Shown: piece by piece, positions 39,557 through 48,255 of the stretch
How positions within the stretch are numbered: position 1 is the first letter of the stretch
How the letters are laid out: each line of letters begins with the position of its first letter
Assembly: GCF_001278075.1 (NCBI RefSeq)
Contig: NZ_CP011340.1
Coordinates: forward strand, 8,305,501-8,369,500
Reading direction: 5' to 3'
Source: Streptomyces pristinaespiralis
GTDB lineage: Bacteria > Actinomycetota > Actinomycetes > Streptomycetales > Streptomycetaceae
DNA: 64,000 nucleotides
The notes under the pieces: model-generated
What the model was told of the DNA's origin: nothing
The model's input: only the letters and a program-made list of their open reading frames with translations
Database searches by the model: none
Translations under genes and position numbers: made by a program

Positions 39557-39606
39557 CGCCACGCGGCCGGCCGGCCCGCGGGCCCGTCCCGCGCGGCGGC
39601 CGGCCC

Positions 39607-39687
39607 TGACGGCGGATCACTTTTCCCTGCCCTGCCCGGCAGGAGTCGGTTCCGCCGTGAAGGGCGGAGTATCCACGGAGGTATGCG
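39607..39687 (-). repeat. Solo left end of the TnpB-element family
   Basis: An 81-bp stretch directly before the SDR start matches the left ends of both TnpB elements. It shares TCCCTGCCCTGC at 39625-39636, a small hairpin around GTGAAGGGCGG, and GTATCCACGGAGG just ahead of the ATG. No tnpB gene and no right-end hairpin accompany it. It supplies the GGAGG site of the SDR gene. It is probably the scar of an element whose rest was deleted. Confidence 0.8.
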
Positions 39688-40443
39688 ATGAGTAAGGGCC
39701 CACAGACCGGAAACCGCCCCGAGCAGCCGGTGGCCCTGGTCACCGGCGCCTCGGGAGGCCTCGGCCAGGCCCTGGCCCTCGAACTGGACGCGCTGGGCTG
39801 CCGGGTCGCCGTCCACTACAACAGCTCGAAGGACGCGGCCCGCGCCGTGCAGGACAAACTCACGAACGACTCGGTCCTCGTCAGCGGCGACGTCGGCGAC
39901 TACGCCGCCGTCACCGCGCTGTACCAGGAGATCGGCGAACGCCTCGGCCCCGTCGACGTCCTCGTCAACAACGGCGCGATCCGCAAGGACGCGCTGATGG
40001 CGATGCAGAACCCGGACGACTGGGCCCAGGTCATCCGGACCAACCTGATCGGCTCGTTCCACACCGCCCGCGTCGCCGTTCCGCACATGCTGCGCCAGAG
40101 ATGGGGCCGCGTCATCAACGTGGTCTCGCCGTCGGGCCTGATCGCGACCGCGGGACAGACGGCGTACTCCGCCTCCAAGGCGGGCCTGATCGGCTTCACC
40201 CGCACGCTGGCCGCCGAGTGCGGCCGGCGCGGGGTGACCGTCAACGCCCTCTCCCCGGGCTTCATGATCACCGGCATGACCAAGGACCTCCCCGACCGCG
40301 TCGTCGAGGGCATGGAGGACAAGGCCCCCATCCCGCGCTTCGTGACCGTGGAGGAGGTGGCCCGCAGCGCGTCCCTGTTCCTCGACCAGGACTGCATGAC
40401 GGGCCAGGTGATCAGCATCGACAGCGGCGTCTCCATCACCTGA
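39688..40443 (+). CDS. FabG-like short-chain dehydrogenase (beta-ketoacyl reductase)
   Basis: 251 aa. Cofactor motif TGASGGLGQALA (about 19-30), Asn in VLVNNGAI, catalytic Ser in VVSPSG, and YSASK (about 156-160). N-terminal residues are NADPH-type. It should reduce a beta-ketoacyl-ACP intermediate made by KAS III or KAS II. The ribosome site comes from the transposon scar in front of it. A 552-bp gap with repeats follows the stop. Confidence 0.9.
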   Translation: MSKGPQTGNRPEQPVALVTGASGGLGQALALELDALGCRVAVHYNSSKDAARAVQDKLTNDSVLVSGDVGDYAAVTALYQEIGERLGPVDVLVNNGAIRKDALMAMQNPDDWAQVIRTNLIGSFHTARVAVPHMLRQRWGRVINVVSPSGLIATAGQTAYSASKAGLIGFTRTLAAECGRRGVTVNALSPGFMITGMTKDLPDRVVEGMEDKAPIPRFVTVEEVARSASLFLDQDCMTGQVISIDSGVSIT

Positions 40444-40995
40444 CCACCCCCCGCTGCCCGGCGGCCCGCCGCCCCCCTTCGACCGGGGGGCCGCGGGCCG
40501 CTTCCACGTCTCCGCGTGCCCGCGCCGACCCGCCCCCCACGGGCCCGGCCCCGCCCCGCCGCCCGCACTGCGGTGCGCCGCGCATGCCGACGCCGGGTGG
40601 CCCGGCACCTGGACGGCGCCGGGCCCGCCCGGCCAGGGACCCGCCACGTCGGCGCCCGCCGCCCGGGCGGGGGCTCGGCCGCCGGTACGGGGGAGTGGAA
40701 CCGCCGCCACCGGGCCGCGTACCCGGCGGCGTTGTCCCTGGGCCCCAGGGCGGGCCGACGGCTCGAACGGGTCCAGCGCGTCGGCCGTCATCTGCCCGGC
40801 GGGGCCCGGCGGACGATGCGGCGAGCTCACCCCCCGGCCTGGGGCCGATTCCACGTCTGCTCGGTCACGGCGGCCGGCGCGGACCGCCGGCTCGCGGGCG
40901 GCGAGCCCCCGCCGCCCGCGCTGCGGTGCGCGCGCATGCCGACGCCGGGCGGGCCGGCACCTGGAGGGTGCCGGGCCGCCCGGCGTCGGGGTGGA
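40444..40995. repeat. Intergenic region with degenerate ~350-bp direct duplication reaching into the SARP gene
   Basis: No gene is called here. Several blocks recur at roughly the same distance: TTCCACGTCT at 40502 and 40849, CTGCGGTGCG at 40568 and 40921, and ATGCCGACGCCGGG at 40584 and 40936 (347-353 bp apart). A block around GTCCAGCGCG at 40771 recurs at 41065 inside the SARP coding end. The left copy thus includes a decayed copy of the SARP 3' end, translatable on the minus strand as GQMTADALDPFEPS against GRMTADALDPLLM in the gene. Confidence 0.7.
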
Positions 40996-41886
40996 TCAGC
41001 GTGCCGGCAGCGGCGCCACCGCGGGCGGTGGTGTCAGTGCCTCGAACGCTCCCATCAGCAGCGGGTCCAGCGCGTCCGCCGTCATCCGCCCCGCAGGGGC
41101 CCGCCGGCGCGGGCCGGCGGGTTCGGCGCGCAGGAGCTCCAGATAGGCGGCCTGTGTCTCGGCCGCCGGGTCGATGCCCAGCTCGTCCGCGAGGACCTCC
41201 CGCAGCTGCTGGTAGGCGCGCAGCGCGTCCGCCCGGTTGCCCGCTGCGGCGTGCGCCGTCATCCGGCAGCGGTGCGCGCTCTCGCGGAACGGCGCGCGCC
41301 GTACCGCCTCGTCGGCGTAGCGCACCGCGTGGTGCTCCGCGCCCAGCGCCGACGAGGACAGGCTCGCCAGCTCCAGTGACATCAGGCGCAGTTCGTCGAC
41401 CCGCTCACGAACGGCGTTGACCCACTCGCCTTCGTGCGCCGGCAGGAACGAGCCGCGCAGGTTGGACACGGCGCCCGCCGCGAGCTGGTGCGCCACCGCG
41501 TGGGCACCGTCCGCGAAGGCCGTCCTCGCTTCCGTCATCGCGGCTTCCGCCGCCTCCAGGTCGACCGCCGCGTCGTCCGGCAGCCGCAGGACGTACCGCC
41601 CGCTCTGGGCGATCAGTGGTGTCCCGCCCGGTTTCTGCAGCGGGCCGGTGACATAGGCGCGGACCCGGCTCACCACACTGCGCAGCGCGGACGCCCAGGT
41701 GTCGGGCAGTCCTTCCGGCCACACGGTGTCCGCGAGCTGGTCGCGGCTGGTTCCCGACGTTCGCTCCAGTATCAGTCGAGCGAAGGCCACTTGTGCCTGC
41801 GCGCTCGACAGGTGCTGGGGCGCCGTCCCGTCGTGTTCGATGGTGACAAGACCTACGAGTCTGATCAGCAACGCTGAGTCCCCCAA
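40996..41886 (-). CDS. SARP-family pathway activator
   Basis: 296 aa with a TTG start at 41886; another TTG five codons downstream is possible. The N-terminal OmpR-type winged helix (LVGLVTIEHDG to VVSRVRAYVTG, about 9-85) and the BTAD domain (about 100-250; WVNAVRERVDELRLMSLELAS, RESAHRCRMTAHAAAGNRADALRAYQ, ELGIDPAAETQAAYLELL) define a Streptomyces antibiotic regulatory protein. It is divergent from the oxoamine synthase operon and likely activates it. The C-terminal tail after the BTAD domain is duplicated in decayed form downstream of the gene. Confidence 0.88.
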   Translation of the reverse strand: MGDSALLIRLVGLVTIEHDGTAPQHLSSAQAQVAFARLILERTSGTSRDQLADTVWPEGLPDTWASALRSVVSRVRAYVTGPLQKPGGTPLIAQSGRYVLRLPDDAAVDLEAAEAAMTEARTAFADGAHAVAHQLAAGAVSNLRGSFLPAHEGEWVNAVRERVDELRLMSLELASLSSSALGAEHHAVRYADEAVRRAPFRESAHRCRMTAHAAAGNRADALRAYQQLREVLADELGIDPAAETQAAYLELLRAEPAGPRRRAPAGRMTADALDPLLMGAFEALTPPPAVAPLPAR

Positions 41887-42126
41887 GACTTCGGCTGCAC
41901 GCGGTCATCACACGTGCGGGGGCGCGATTCAGGAAAGGGAGGCCGCGAATTCGCGCCCCGGCTTCGCAGCCAGATCTCTGTTCGTACTCACTTTCCCGTG
42001 GATTCGACCGTACCGGCCAATTGTCGCCACATTCAACCGTGGCCAAAAACATACCGGGGGGAATAACTGGGAATCAGCGCCTCCGGTATTCGTTTCGAAG
42101 GTCGACTTCCCACGCCACAGCGGTAA

Positions 42127-42180
42127 TTGCGCTGTCGAAATCCGTGTTGCGCCCGCCTTGCGGCCCGGCGCATAGAAAGG
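42127..42180 (+). promoter_or_regulatory. Candidate SARP-binding repeats and promoter for the oxoamine synthase operon
   Basis: In the AT-richer 337-bp gap between the SARP gene and the next gene, TTGCGCT (42127), TTGCGCC (42147) and TTGCGGC (42158) form direct repeats. The last two are exactly 11 bp apart, the helical spacing of SARP sites. A CATAGAA stretch at 42171 could serve as -10 with the last repeat in the place of -35. The rest of 41887-42126 shows no gene. Assignment is by eye only. Confidence 0.45.
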
Positions 42181-42223
42181 ACGGCGCGCCTGGACCAACC
42201 GAGAAGTGGATGAGGAGACGCAC

Positions 42224-43441
42224 GTGAACGCATCTGGAGGATGGGAACGCCTCGAGCCGAAGCTGGCGGCAACACAGCGCCGCGTCCAGGCACTCGAATG
42301 GGAACCCGACCGCCGCAACAGCTTCGTCGCATACACCGTCGAACGCGACAGCGCCTACGCCGACCTCGACGGCCGCCGGCTGCTCATGATGTCCGGCTAC
42401 AGCTACCTCGGCCTGGCCGGCGACGAACGTGTCGTCGCCGCCGCCAAGGCCGCCGTCGACCTCTACGGCACCGGCAACCACGGCGTGCGCGCCCTGGCCG
42501 GATCCATACCCCTGCACGAGGAACTCGAGGCGGAGGTCGCCCGGTTCGCGGACCGCGAGGCGTCCATGGTCTTCGGCTCCGGCTACGCCGCCAACACCGG
42601 CACCGTCGGCGGCCTCGTCGGCCCCGGCGACACCGTCTTCATCGACAAGTACGACCACGCCTCCATCGTCGACGGCTGCCGCCTGTCGGGCGCCACCGTC
42701 ACCCGCTTCCGCCACAACGACGTCGACCACCTCGAGCGCCGGCTGCGCGCCGCGAGCCCCGACGGCGTACGCCTCGTCATCGTCGACAGCGTCTACTCCA
42801 TGGACGGCGACATCGCCCCCCTGCCCGAACTGCGCAAGGTCTGCGACGAGCACAACGCCCTCCTCATGGTCGACGAGGCCCACGCCCTCGGTGTCATCGG
42901 CGCCACCGGCCGCGGCATCGAGGAGCACTTCGACTGGCAGGCCCGGGTCGACGTCAAACTCGGCACCCTCTCCAAGGCCATCCCCTCCATGGGCGGCTGG
43001 GTCGCCGGCCCCGCCGAACTCATCGGCCACCTGCGCTACGCCGCACGCCCCTTCCTGTTCTCCGCCGCCCTCGGACCCGCCCAGGCCGCCGCCGCCCTCG
43101 AGTCGCTGCGCATCCTGCAGCGCGAACCCGAACGCGTCGCCCACATCCAGCACCAGTCCGCCCGCCTGCGGAAGATCATCAACGCCGAGGGGCTGCGCAC
43201 CCAGGACAGCGAGACCGCCGTGCTGCCGCTCATCGCCGGCTCCGACGACGCCGCCTACGACCTGGCCACCACCTGCCGCAAGAACGGCGTCATCGGCCTG
43301 CCCGTGGTCACCCCCGCCGTCCCCAACGACCTCGCCCGCCTGCGGATCGCGGTCACCGCCCGCCACACCGAGGCCGACATCGACTTCGCGGCCCAGGCGT
43401 TCCTCACCTCCGCCCGCGAGTGCGGCATCCTCCCGGCCTGA
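42224..43441 (+). CDS. Alpha-oxoamine synthase (AONS/KBL/SPT-like, PLP)
   Basis: 405 aa from GTG 42224 with GAGGAG at 42212-42217; an ORF start at 42206 overlaps that site. Family features: MMSGYSYLGLAGDERV near residue 55, DEAHALGVIGATGRGI, and the PLP lysine in GTLSKAIPSMGGWVAG. These enzymes condense an amino acid with an acyl thioester and lose CO2 to give an alpha-amino ketone. Neighbouring ACP, KAS and ligase genes suggest an ACP-bound acyl donor. No biotin genes are near, so BioF in its usual role is unlikely. It is the first gene of the operon controlled by the divergent SARP. Confidence 0.88.
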   Translation: MNASGGWERLEPKLAATQRRVQALEWEPDRRNSFVAYTVERDSAYADLDGRRLLMMSGYSYLGLAGDERVVAAAKAAVDLYGTGNHGVRALAGSIPLHEELEAEVARFADREASMVFGSGYAANTGTVGGLVGPGDTVFIDKYDHASIVDGCRLSGATVTRFRHNDVDHLERRLRAASPDGVRLVIVDSVYSMDGDIAPLPELRKVCDEHNALLMVDEAHALGVIGATGRGIEEHFDWQARVDVKLGTLSKAIPSMGGWVAGPAELIGHLRYAARPFLFSAALGPAQAAAALESLRILQREPERVAHIQHQSARLRKIINAEGLRTQDSETAVLPLIAGSDDAAYDLATTCRKNGVIGLPVVTPAVPNDLARLRIAVTARHTEADIDFAAQAFLTSARECGILPA

Positions 43442-43487
43442 CCCGGCCGGCCCGTACACCCAGGGAAACAGGAACGGGAAACCAACC

Positions 43488-44723
43488 ATGGCAACCTCCA
43501 CCCCACCCCCGGTCGTGATCACCGGCATCGGCGTGGTCACACCGGCGGGCTGCACCCCGGACGCACTGTGGGCCGCGCTGCGCGCCGGCCGCTCCACCGC
43601 CGCCCGCCTCACCCACCTCGACCTCGACCGCCACCGGGTACGGATCGGCTGCCGCGTCAGCGGACTCGACGACGTCGGCCTCGTCGGCGCCAAGGACGCC
43701 CGACGGATGGACCCGTTCGCCCTGTACGGAACCACCGCCGCCCTCGCCGCCCACCGCGACGCGGGCGCCCCCGCCCCCGACCCGCACCGCACCGCCGTCG
43801 TGGTGGGCAACGCGGTCGGCGGCCGGGCCACCAGCGACCTGGAGTCCGCCCACTTCTCCGAACACGGCCCGCACCGCGTCAACCCGCTGATGCCGCTGAT
43901 GACGATGCCCAACGCGGCCGCCGCCCAGATCGCCATGCGCCTTTCCTGGACCGGCCCCGCCACCACCATCGCCACCACCTGCGCCAGCGGCGCCGACGCG
44001 ATCGGCCAGGCCCGGCTGCTGCTGCAGACCCACCGCGCCGACGTGGTCATCGCCGGCGGCTGCGAGTCCACCCTCACCCCCGTCACCCTCGCCGGGTTCG
44101 GCAACCTCAACGCCGTGTCCCTGCGCAACGACGAACCCGAGCAGGCCAGCCGCCCCTTCGACGCGGACCGCGACGGCTTCGTGATGGGGGAGGGCGCCGG
44201 CTTCGTCGTCCTCGAACGCGCCGACGACGCCCGCGCCAGAGGCGCCCGCCCCTACGCCGAGGTCGCCGGCTACGGCGCCACCTGCGACGCCCACCACCTG
44301 TCGATGCCGCTGCCCGACGGCTCCGGCGCCGCCGGCGCCATGACCGCCGCCCTCGCCGACGCCGGCCTCACCCCCGCGGACATCGCCCACATCAACGCCC
44401 ACGGCACCTCCACACCCCACAACGACCGGGCCGAAGCGGCCGCCCTGGCCAAGGTGTTCGGCACCGGCTGCCCGCCGGTCACCGCACCCAAGGGCGTCCT
44501 CGGCCACCTGATCGGCGCCGCCGGCGCCGTCGAGGCCGTCGCCGCCGTCCTCGCCATGCGCGAACGCGAGGTACCGCCCACCGCCAACCACCACCGCCTG
44601 GAGCCAGGAATGGACATCGACGTGGTCCACCACCGCCCCCGAACCATCGCCTCCGGGCCCGCCCTGTCGAACTCGTTCGGCTTCGGCGGCCACAACGCCG
44701 CCCTGGTGGTGGCGCCGGTTTGA
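43488..44723 (+). CDS. Beta-ketoacyl-ACP synthase II (FabF-like)
   Basis: 411 aa. The Cys-His-His triad is present: Cys in TTCASGADAIG (about 165), His in NAHGTSTPHND (about 305) and His in LGHLIGAAGAVE (about 341), with FGFGGHN near the end. It elongates an acyl-ACP by malonyl condensation. The stop TGA (44721-44723) is supplied by the inserted transposon. Without it the junction would read GTA TGA, giving the same C-terminus and overlapping the next gene's ATG. Confidence 0.92.
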   Translation: MATSTPPPVVITGIGVVTPAGCTPDALWAALRAGRSTAARLTHLDLDRHRVRIGCRVSGLDDVGLVGAKDARRMDPFALYGTTAALAAHRDAGAPAPDPHRTAVVVGNAVGGRATSDLESAHFSEHGPHRVNPLMPLMTMPNAAAAQIAMRLSWTGPATTIATTCASGADAIGQARLLLQTHRADVVIAGGCESTLTPVTLAGFGNLNAVSLRNDEPEQASRPFDADRDGFVMGEGAGFVVLERADDARARGARPYAEVAGYGATCDAHHLSMPLPDGSGAAGAMTAALADAGLTPADIAHINAHGTSTPHNDRAEAAALAKVFGTGCPPVTAPKGVLGHLIGAAGAVEAVAAVLAMREREVPPTANHHRLEPGMDIDVVHHRPRTIASGPALSNSFGFGGHNAALVVAPV

Positions 44724-46105
44724 CTTCTCCCCTCCTGAAGGAGGGGATTCTCACGGCTCGCGCTGTGAGGGTTTCTGCTTCGTTGCCGACTGCCCCGTCC
44801 GGGAGGTCTCCCGTTGAGGTCTTACACCAGCTCCACAGACAGACACGGCCAGCCCGGCCGCCAGAAGATTCTTCGCGGCGTTCACGTCCCGGTCATGGGT
44901 CGTGCCGCAGGCACACGTCCAGGTGCGGACGCTCAGCGGCATCCTGCCCTGCAGGGCGCCGCAGTCGGAGCACAGCCTGGAGGAGGGGAACCAGCGGTCC
45001 ACGGCCACCAGGTTTCGCCCGTACCAGGCACACTTGTACTCCAACATGGTGCGCAGCTCGGACCAGGCCGCATCGCTGATGGCACGGGCGAGGCTGCTGT
45101 TCTTGACCATGTTGCGCACGGTCAGGTCCTCGATCACGAGCGTTTGGTTTTCGCGCACGAGTCGAGTGGTCAGTTTGTGCAGGGCGTCACGGCGGCGGTC
45201 CGCAATTTGTGCATGAATCCGTGCCACTTTGCGCCGGGCCTTGGCCCGGTTGGTGCCGTTGCCCCTGGACCTGCGGGACAGTGCCCGCTGTGCCTTGGCG
45301 AGACGGGAACGGTCACGGCGTTCGTGCCGTGGGTTGGAGATCTTCTCACCGGTGGAGAGCGTCACCAGGTGATGGAGACCAGCGTCGATCCCGACTGCCG
45401 CATCCGCCGGCGGGAGCGGCTTGACGCTCGCGTCCTCGCACAGCATGGAAACGAACCAACGTCCAGCACTGTCGCGGGAGACCGTCACGGTGGACGGCCG
45501 AGCACCCTGGGGCAGGGGACGGGACCACAAGATGTCCAGCGGCTCGGACATCTTGGCCAGGTACAGCCGCCCGTCCCGGAACCGGAACGCGCTGGATGTG
45601 TACTCGGCACTGGCGCGGGACTTTCGCCTGGACTTGAAACGCGGGTACCTGGCCCGCTTGGCGAAGAAGTTGCTGAACGCCGCCTGCAGGTGCCGAAGGC
45701 ACTGCTGGAGCGGGACGGAAGAGACGTGGTTGAGGTAGGCCAGATCCTCGGTCTTTTTCCACGCGGTCAGCATCGCCGACGTGGCGTTGTAGTTGACCCG
45801 CTGCTGCCGCGTCCACGCCTCAGTACGCGCAGCGAGCGCCATGTTGTAGACCTTCCGCACGCATCCGAACGTGCGCAACAGCTCGGCTGCCTGCGCATCG
45901 GTCGGGCTGAAGCGGTACTTGAACGCCCGCTTCACAGGGGTGGCCTTCACATCTCACAAATTAGCACTGCAACTTGTGGGCCCCTGCGCGCAGTTGGCCA
46001 CAGGCAACGATCCGCTCCGGTGGTGAATCGTCCCTTCCTGCCCTGCTCTGCACGAGTCCGTTTCCCCGCCGCTCCGAAGGGCGGAGTGTCTATGGAGGTA
46101 ACCAG
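44720..46105 (-). mobile_element. IS200/IS605-superfamily (IS1341-type) TnpB element, copy 2
   Basis: 1386 bp, almost the same length as copy 1 (1384 bp) and with the same end structure. It has TTGACTTCTCC plus a CCCTCCTGAAGGAGGG hairpin at the right end (44720-44750). At the left end (46038-46105) it has CCTGCCCTGC, a hairpin and GGAGGTAACCAG. It lies exactly between the KAS II stop and the MaoC start. Removing it restores GTATGACG, an ATGA overlap. Internal sequence differs clearly from copy 1, so these are two related elements and not a recent duplication. Confidence 0.85.
44751..45950 (-). CDS. tnpB: TnpB RNA-guided nuclease (OrfB)
   Basis: 399 aa, complete. N-terminal KYRFSPTDAQAAELLRTFG, RuvC residues in GIDAGLHHLVTLSTG, VIEDLTVRNMV and HDRDVNAAKNLL, with the four-Cys zinc finger (CSDCGALQG and CACG) between the last two. 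Same group as the copy at 15925-17133 but with many substitutions. The nuclease would be guided by RNA from the element's right end, whose guide portion would be the 3' end of the KAS II gene. Confidence 0.93.
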   Translation of the reverse strand: MKATPVKRAFKYRFSPTDAQAAELLRTFGCVRKVYNMALAARTEAWTRQQRVNYNATSAMLTAWKKTEDLAYLNHVSSVPLQQCLRHLQAAFSNFFAKRARYPRFKSRRKSRASAEYTSSAFRFRDGRLYLAKMSEPLDILWSRPLPQGARPSTVTVSRDSAGRWFVSMLCEDASVKPLPPADAAVGIDAGLHHLVTLSTGEKISNPRHERRDRSRLAKAQRALSRRSRGNGTNRAKARRKVARIHAQIADRRRDALHKLTTRLVRENQTLVIEDLTVRNMVKNSSLARAISDAAWSELRTMLEYKCAWYGRNLVAVDRWFPSSRLCSDCGALQGRMPLSVRTWTCACGTTHDRDVNAAKNLLAAGLAVSVCGAGVRPQRETSRTGQSATKQKPSQREP

Positions 46106-46924
46106 ATGACGACGACCCCCGCCCTCGCCCGCACCGCGCAACGCACCGCGAGCGCCGCCGAGATCGACGCCTACCGCACCGCCGTCCGCCCCGGCCTCCC
46201 GCCGGCGGCGAGCCGCGACGCCTCACCCGTGCACACCTTCGTCCTCGCCCACACCCTCGCCGACAAGGCCGTGCGCGCCCTCACCGCCGGGGAGGAGAGC
46301 ACCTCCGTCGTCCACCTCGGCCAGGACATCCGCCTCGAGCGGCCCGTACGGCCCCGCGAACAGGTCACCGTCCAGCTCGACATCACCGGCGCCCGCCGCG
46401 AGGCCCGCGGCACCCGCATCGCCGTACGCAGCCGCCTCACCGGCGACGACGGCACCGCCTTCGCCGAACTCACCACCCACGCCCTGCTCCTCGGCGCCAG
46501 AGCCACCGAACCGTTCGGCGACATCCCCCCGGCCGCCGCCCCCGGCCCGGCCGGCCCGAACGGCGAACCGGCCACCGCCCGCCACACCCTCACCGAAGAA
46601 ACGATCCGCGCCTACGCCCACGCCTCCGGCGACCTCAACCCCATCCACCTCGACGCGGAAGCCGCCCGCGCCGCCGGCTTCGACACCGTCATCGCCCACG
46701 GCATGAGCGTGGTCGCCCTCGCCCTGGAGGAGATCGCCGACCGCTACGCCGACGGCGACATCACCCGCATCCACGCCCTCGGCGGCCGCTTCTCCGCCCC
46801 CGTGGCACCCGGCGTCCCCCTCGACATCACCCTCCAGCCCGACGACACCCGCACCGTGGTGCGCTTCACCTGCCGCACCCCGGGCGGACCCGCCGTCAAA
46901 AGCGGCTGGGCCCACCTGCGATGA
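46106..46924 (+). CDS. MaoC-like double-hotdog dehydratase
   Basis: 272 aa. Two hotdog units are fused. The N-terminal half is degenerate; the C-terminal half holds the hydratase-2 motif around DLNPIHLDAEAARAAGFD with IAHGMSV. It should dehydrate a 3-hydroxyacyl thioester, following the FabG-like reductase and KAS II. The ATG follows GGAGG supplied by the transposon left end. Its 3' end overlaps the ligase gene by ATGA. Confidence 0.85.
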   Translation: MTTTPALARTAQRTASAAEIDAYRTAVRPGLPPAASRDASPVHTFVLAHTLADKAVRALTAGEESTSVVHLGQDIRLERPVRPREQVTVQLDITGARREARGTRIAVRSRLTGDDGTAFAELTTHALLLGARATEPFGDIPPAAAPGPAGPNGEPATARHTLTEETIRAYAHASGDLNPIHLDAEAARAAGFDTVIAHGMSVVALALEEIADRYADGDITRIHALGGRFSAPVAPGVPLDITLQPDDTRTVVRFTCRTPGGPAVKSGWAHLR

Positions 46925-48255
46925 ACACGCCCGCCGGCCTCGTCGCCGGCTTCCTCACCCAGGTGCGCCACCGCCCCGACGCCACCGCCCTGATCCACGG
47001 CGGCGAACCCACCACCTACCGCGCCCTGTACGAGGCGGCCGGCCGCGAACGCGAACGCCTCGCGGTCCTGGGCGCGGCGCCCCACGACACCGTCGGCGTC
47101 CTCGCCCGCACCTCACCCGCCGCGATCGCCCTCGTCCTGGCCGGCCTGCTGTCCCAGCGCCCCCTCCTGCTGCCCTCCCCGGCCCCCGCCGGACGGCTCG
47201 CGGACCTGGCCGCCCAGGCAGGCTGCGCCCGCGTCCTGGTCCCCGCCGGCGAACCACGCCCCGTCCGCCTGCCGCCGTCGGCGGCCGACGCCCTGCCCCG
47301 CCCCGCCGGCGAACGGCCCGCCCTGCTGTTCACCACATCCGGCACCACCGCACCGCCCAGGATCGTGCCGCTGGCACGCACGGCCGTGGACCGCTTCACC
47401 ACCTGGGCCGCCGGCCGCTTCGGCATCGGCCCCGGCACCACCGTCCTCGGCACCGGCCACCTCGCCGCCGCGTCGAGCCTCCTCGACCTGTGGACCCCGC
47501 TCGCCGCCGGCGCCACCGTCGTCCTCGCCGAACCGGGCCGGGCCGCGGACGCCGCCGGCCTGCTGGAACTCCTCACCCGCCACGACATCCACCTCGTGGC
47601 CGCCCGCCCCACGCTCCACGCACCGCTCACCGACGCCGCCCGCGTCGCCGGCACCACCCTCAGCGGCGTCCGCCACGTCGTGTTCACCGGCCGCGCCCTG
47701 CCCGACCGCACCGTCGCCGCGCTGCCGCACCTGCTCCCCGGCGCACGCCTGCACAACCTCTACGGCTGCACCGAGACCAGCCCCAGCCTCGTCCACGAGA
47801 TCGACACCAGCGCCACCGTCTTCCCGCCCGTCCCCGTCGGCCGGCCCCTGCCCGGCGTGCGGACCCTCCTCATCGGCGCCCCCAGCACACCCGTCCACGG
47901 CCCCGGCACCGGCGAACTGTACGTCTCCACCCCCTTCCAGTCGCCCGGCTACCTCGGCCGCGCCCCCCACCGCGACCCCTTCACCACCCACCCGCTGGGC
48001 GCCGACGACGGCCGCACCTGGTTCCGCACCGGCGACCTGGTCCGCCGCGACGCCGACGGCCTGCTCCACCTGACCGGTCGCGCCGGCGACACCCGGACCA
48101 CCGTCCGCGGCAACCGGCACCGCACCGGCACGCCCGCCCCCGCCGTCCGGCGGCCCGCCGCCGCAGGGCGGCCCCCCGCCACCACCCGACGCGCCGGACG
48201 CGCCGCGCCCGGCCGACCGCACGAACCGATCCCAGTCCAAGGAAGGACGTCATGA
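46921..48255 (+). CDS. Acyl-AMP ligase lacking its C-terminal subdomain
   Basis: 444 aa. The large ANL core is present: FTTSGTTAPPRIVPL (A3 loop, about 138-152, with Arg where Lys is usual), LHNLYGCTETSP (A5) and TWFRTGDLVRRDADGLLHLTGR (A7-A8). After TTVRGNRH the sequence turns into an Arg/Pro-rich tail of about 50 residues. The roughly 100-residue C-terminal subdomain with the A10 lysine is absent, and no trace was found in the other frames. Either the gene suffered a deletion or it encodes an adenylation core that works with a partner. ATGA overlaps with both neighbours show the reading frame is maintained. It would load the following ACP. Confidence 0.78.
   Translation: MNTPAGLVAGFLTQVRHRPDATALIHGGEPTTYRALYEAAGRERERLAVLGAAPHDTVGVLARTSPAAIALVLAGLLSQRPLLLPSPAPAGRLADLAAQAGCARVLVPAGEPRPVRLPPSAADALPRPAGERPALLFTTSGTTAPPRIVPLARTAVDRFTTWAAGRFGIGPGTTVLGTGHLAAASSLLDLWTPLAAGATVVLAEPGRAADAAGLLELLTRHDIHLVAARPTLHAPLTDAARVAGTTLSGVRHVVFTGRALPDRTVAALPHLLPGARLHNLYGCTETSPSLVHEIDTSATVFPPVPVGRPLPGVRTLLIGAPSTPVHGPGTGELYVSTPFQSPGYLGRAPHRDPFTTHPLGADDGRTWFRTGDLVRRDADGLLHLTGRAGDTRTTVRGNRHRTGTPAPAVRRPAAAGRPPATTRRAGRAAPGRPHEPIPVQGRTS

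Noticed and set aside
42224..43441. Biotin synthesis gene bioF
   Set aside because: No bioA, bioB or bioD nearby; operon partners are KAS II, ACP and tailoring genes.
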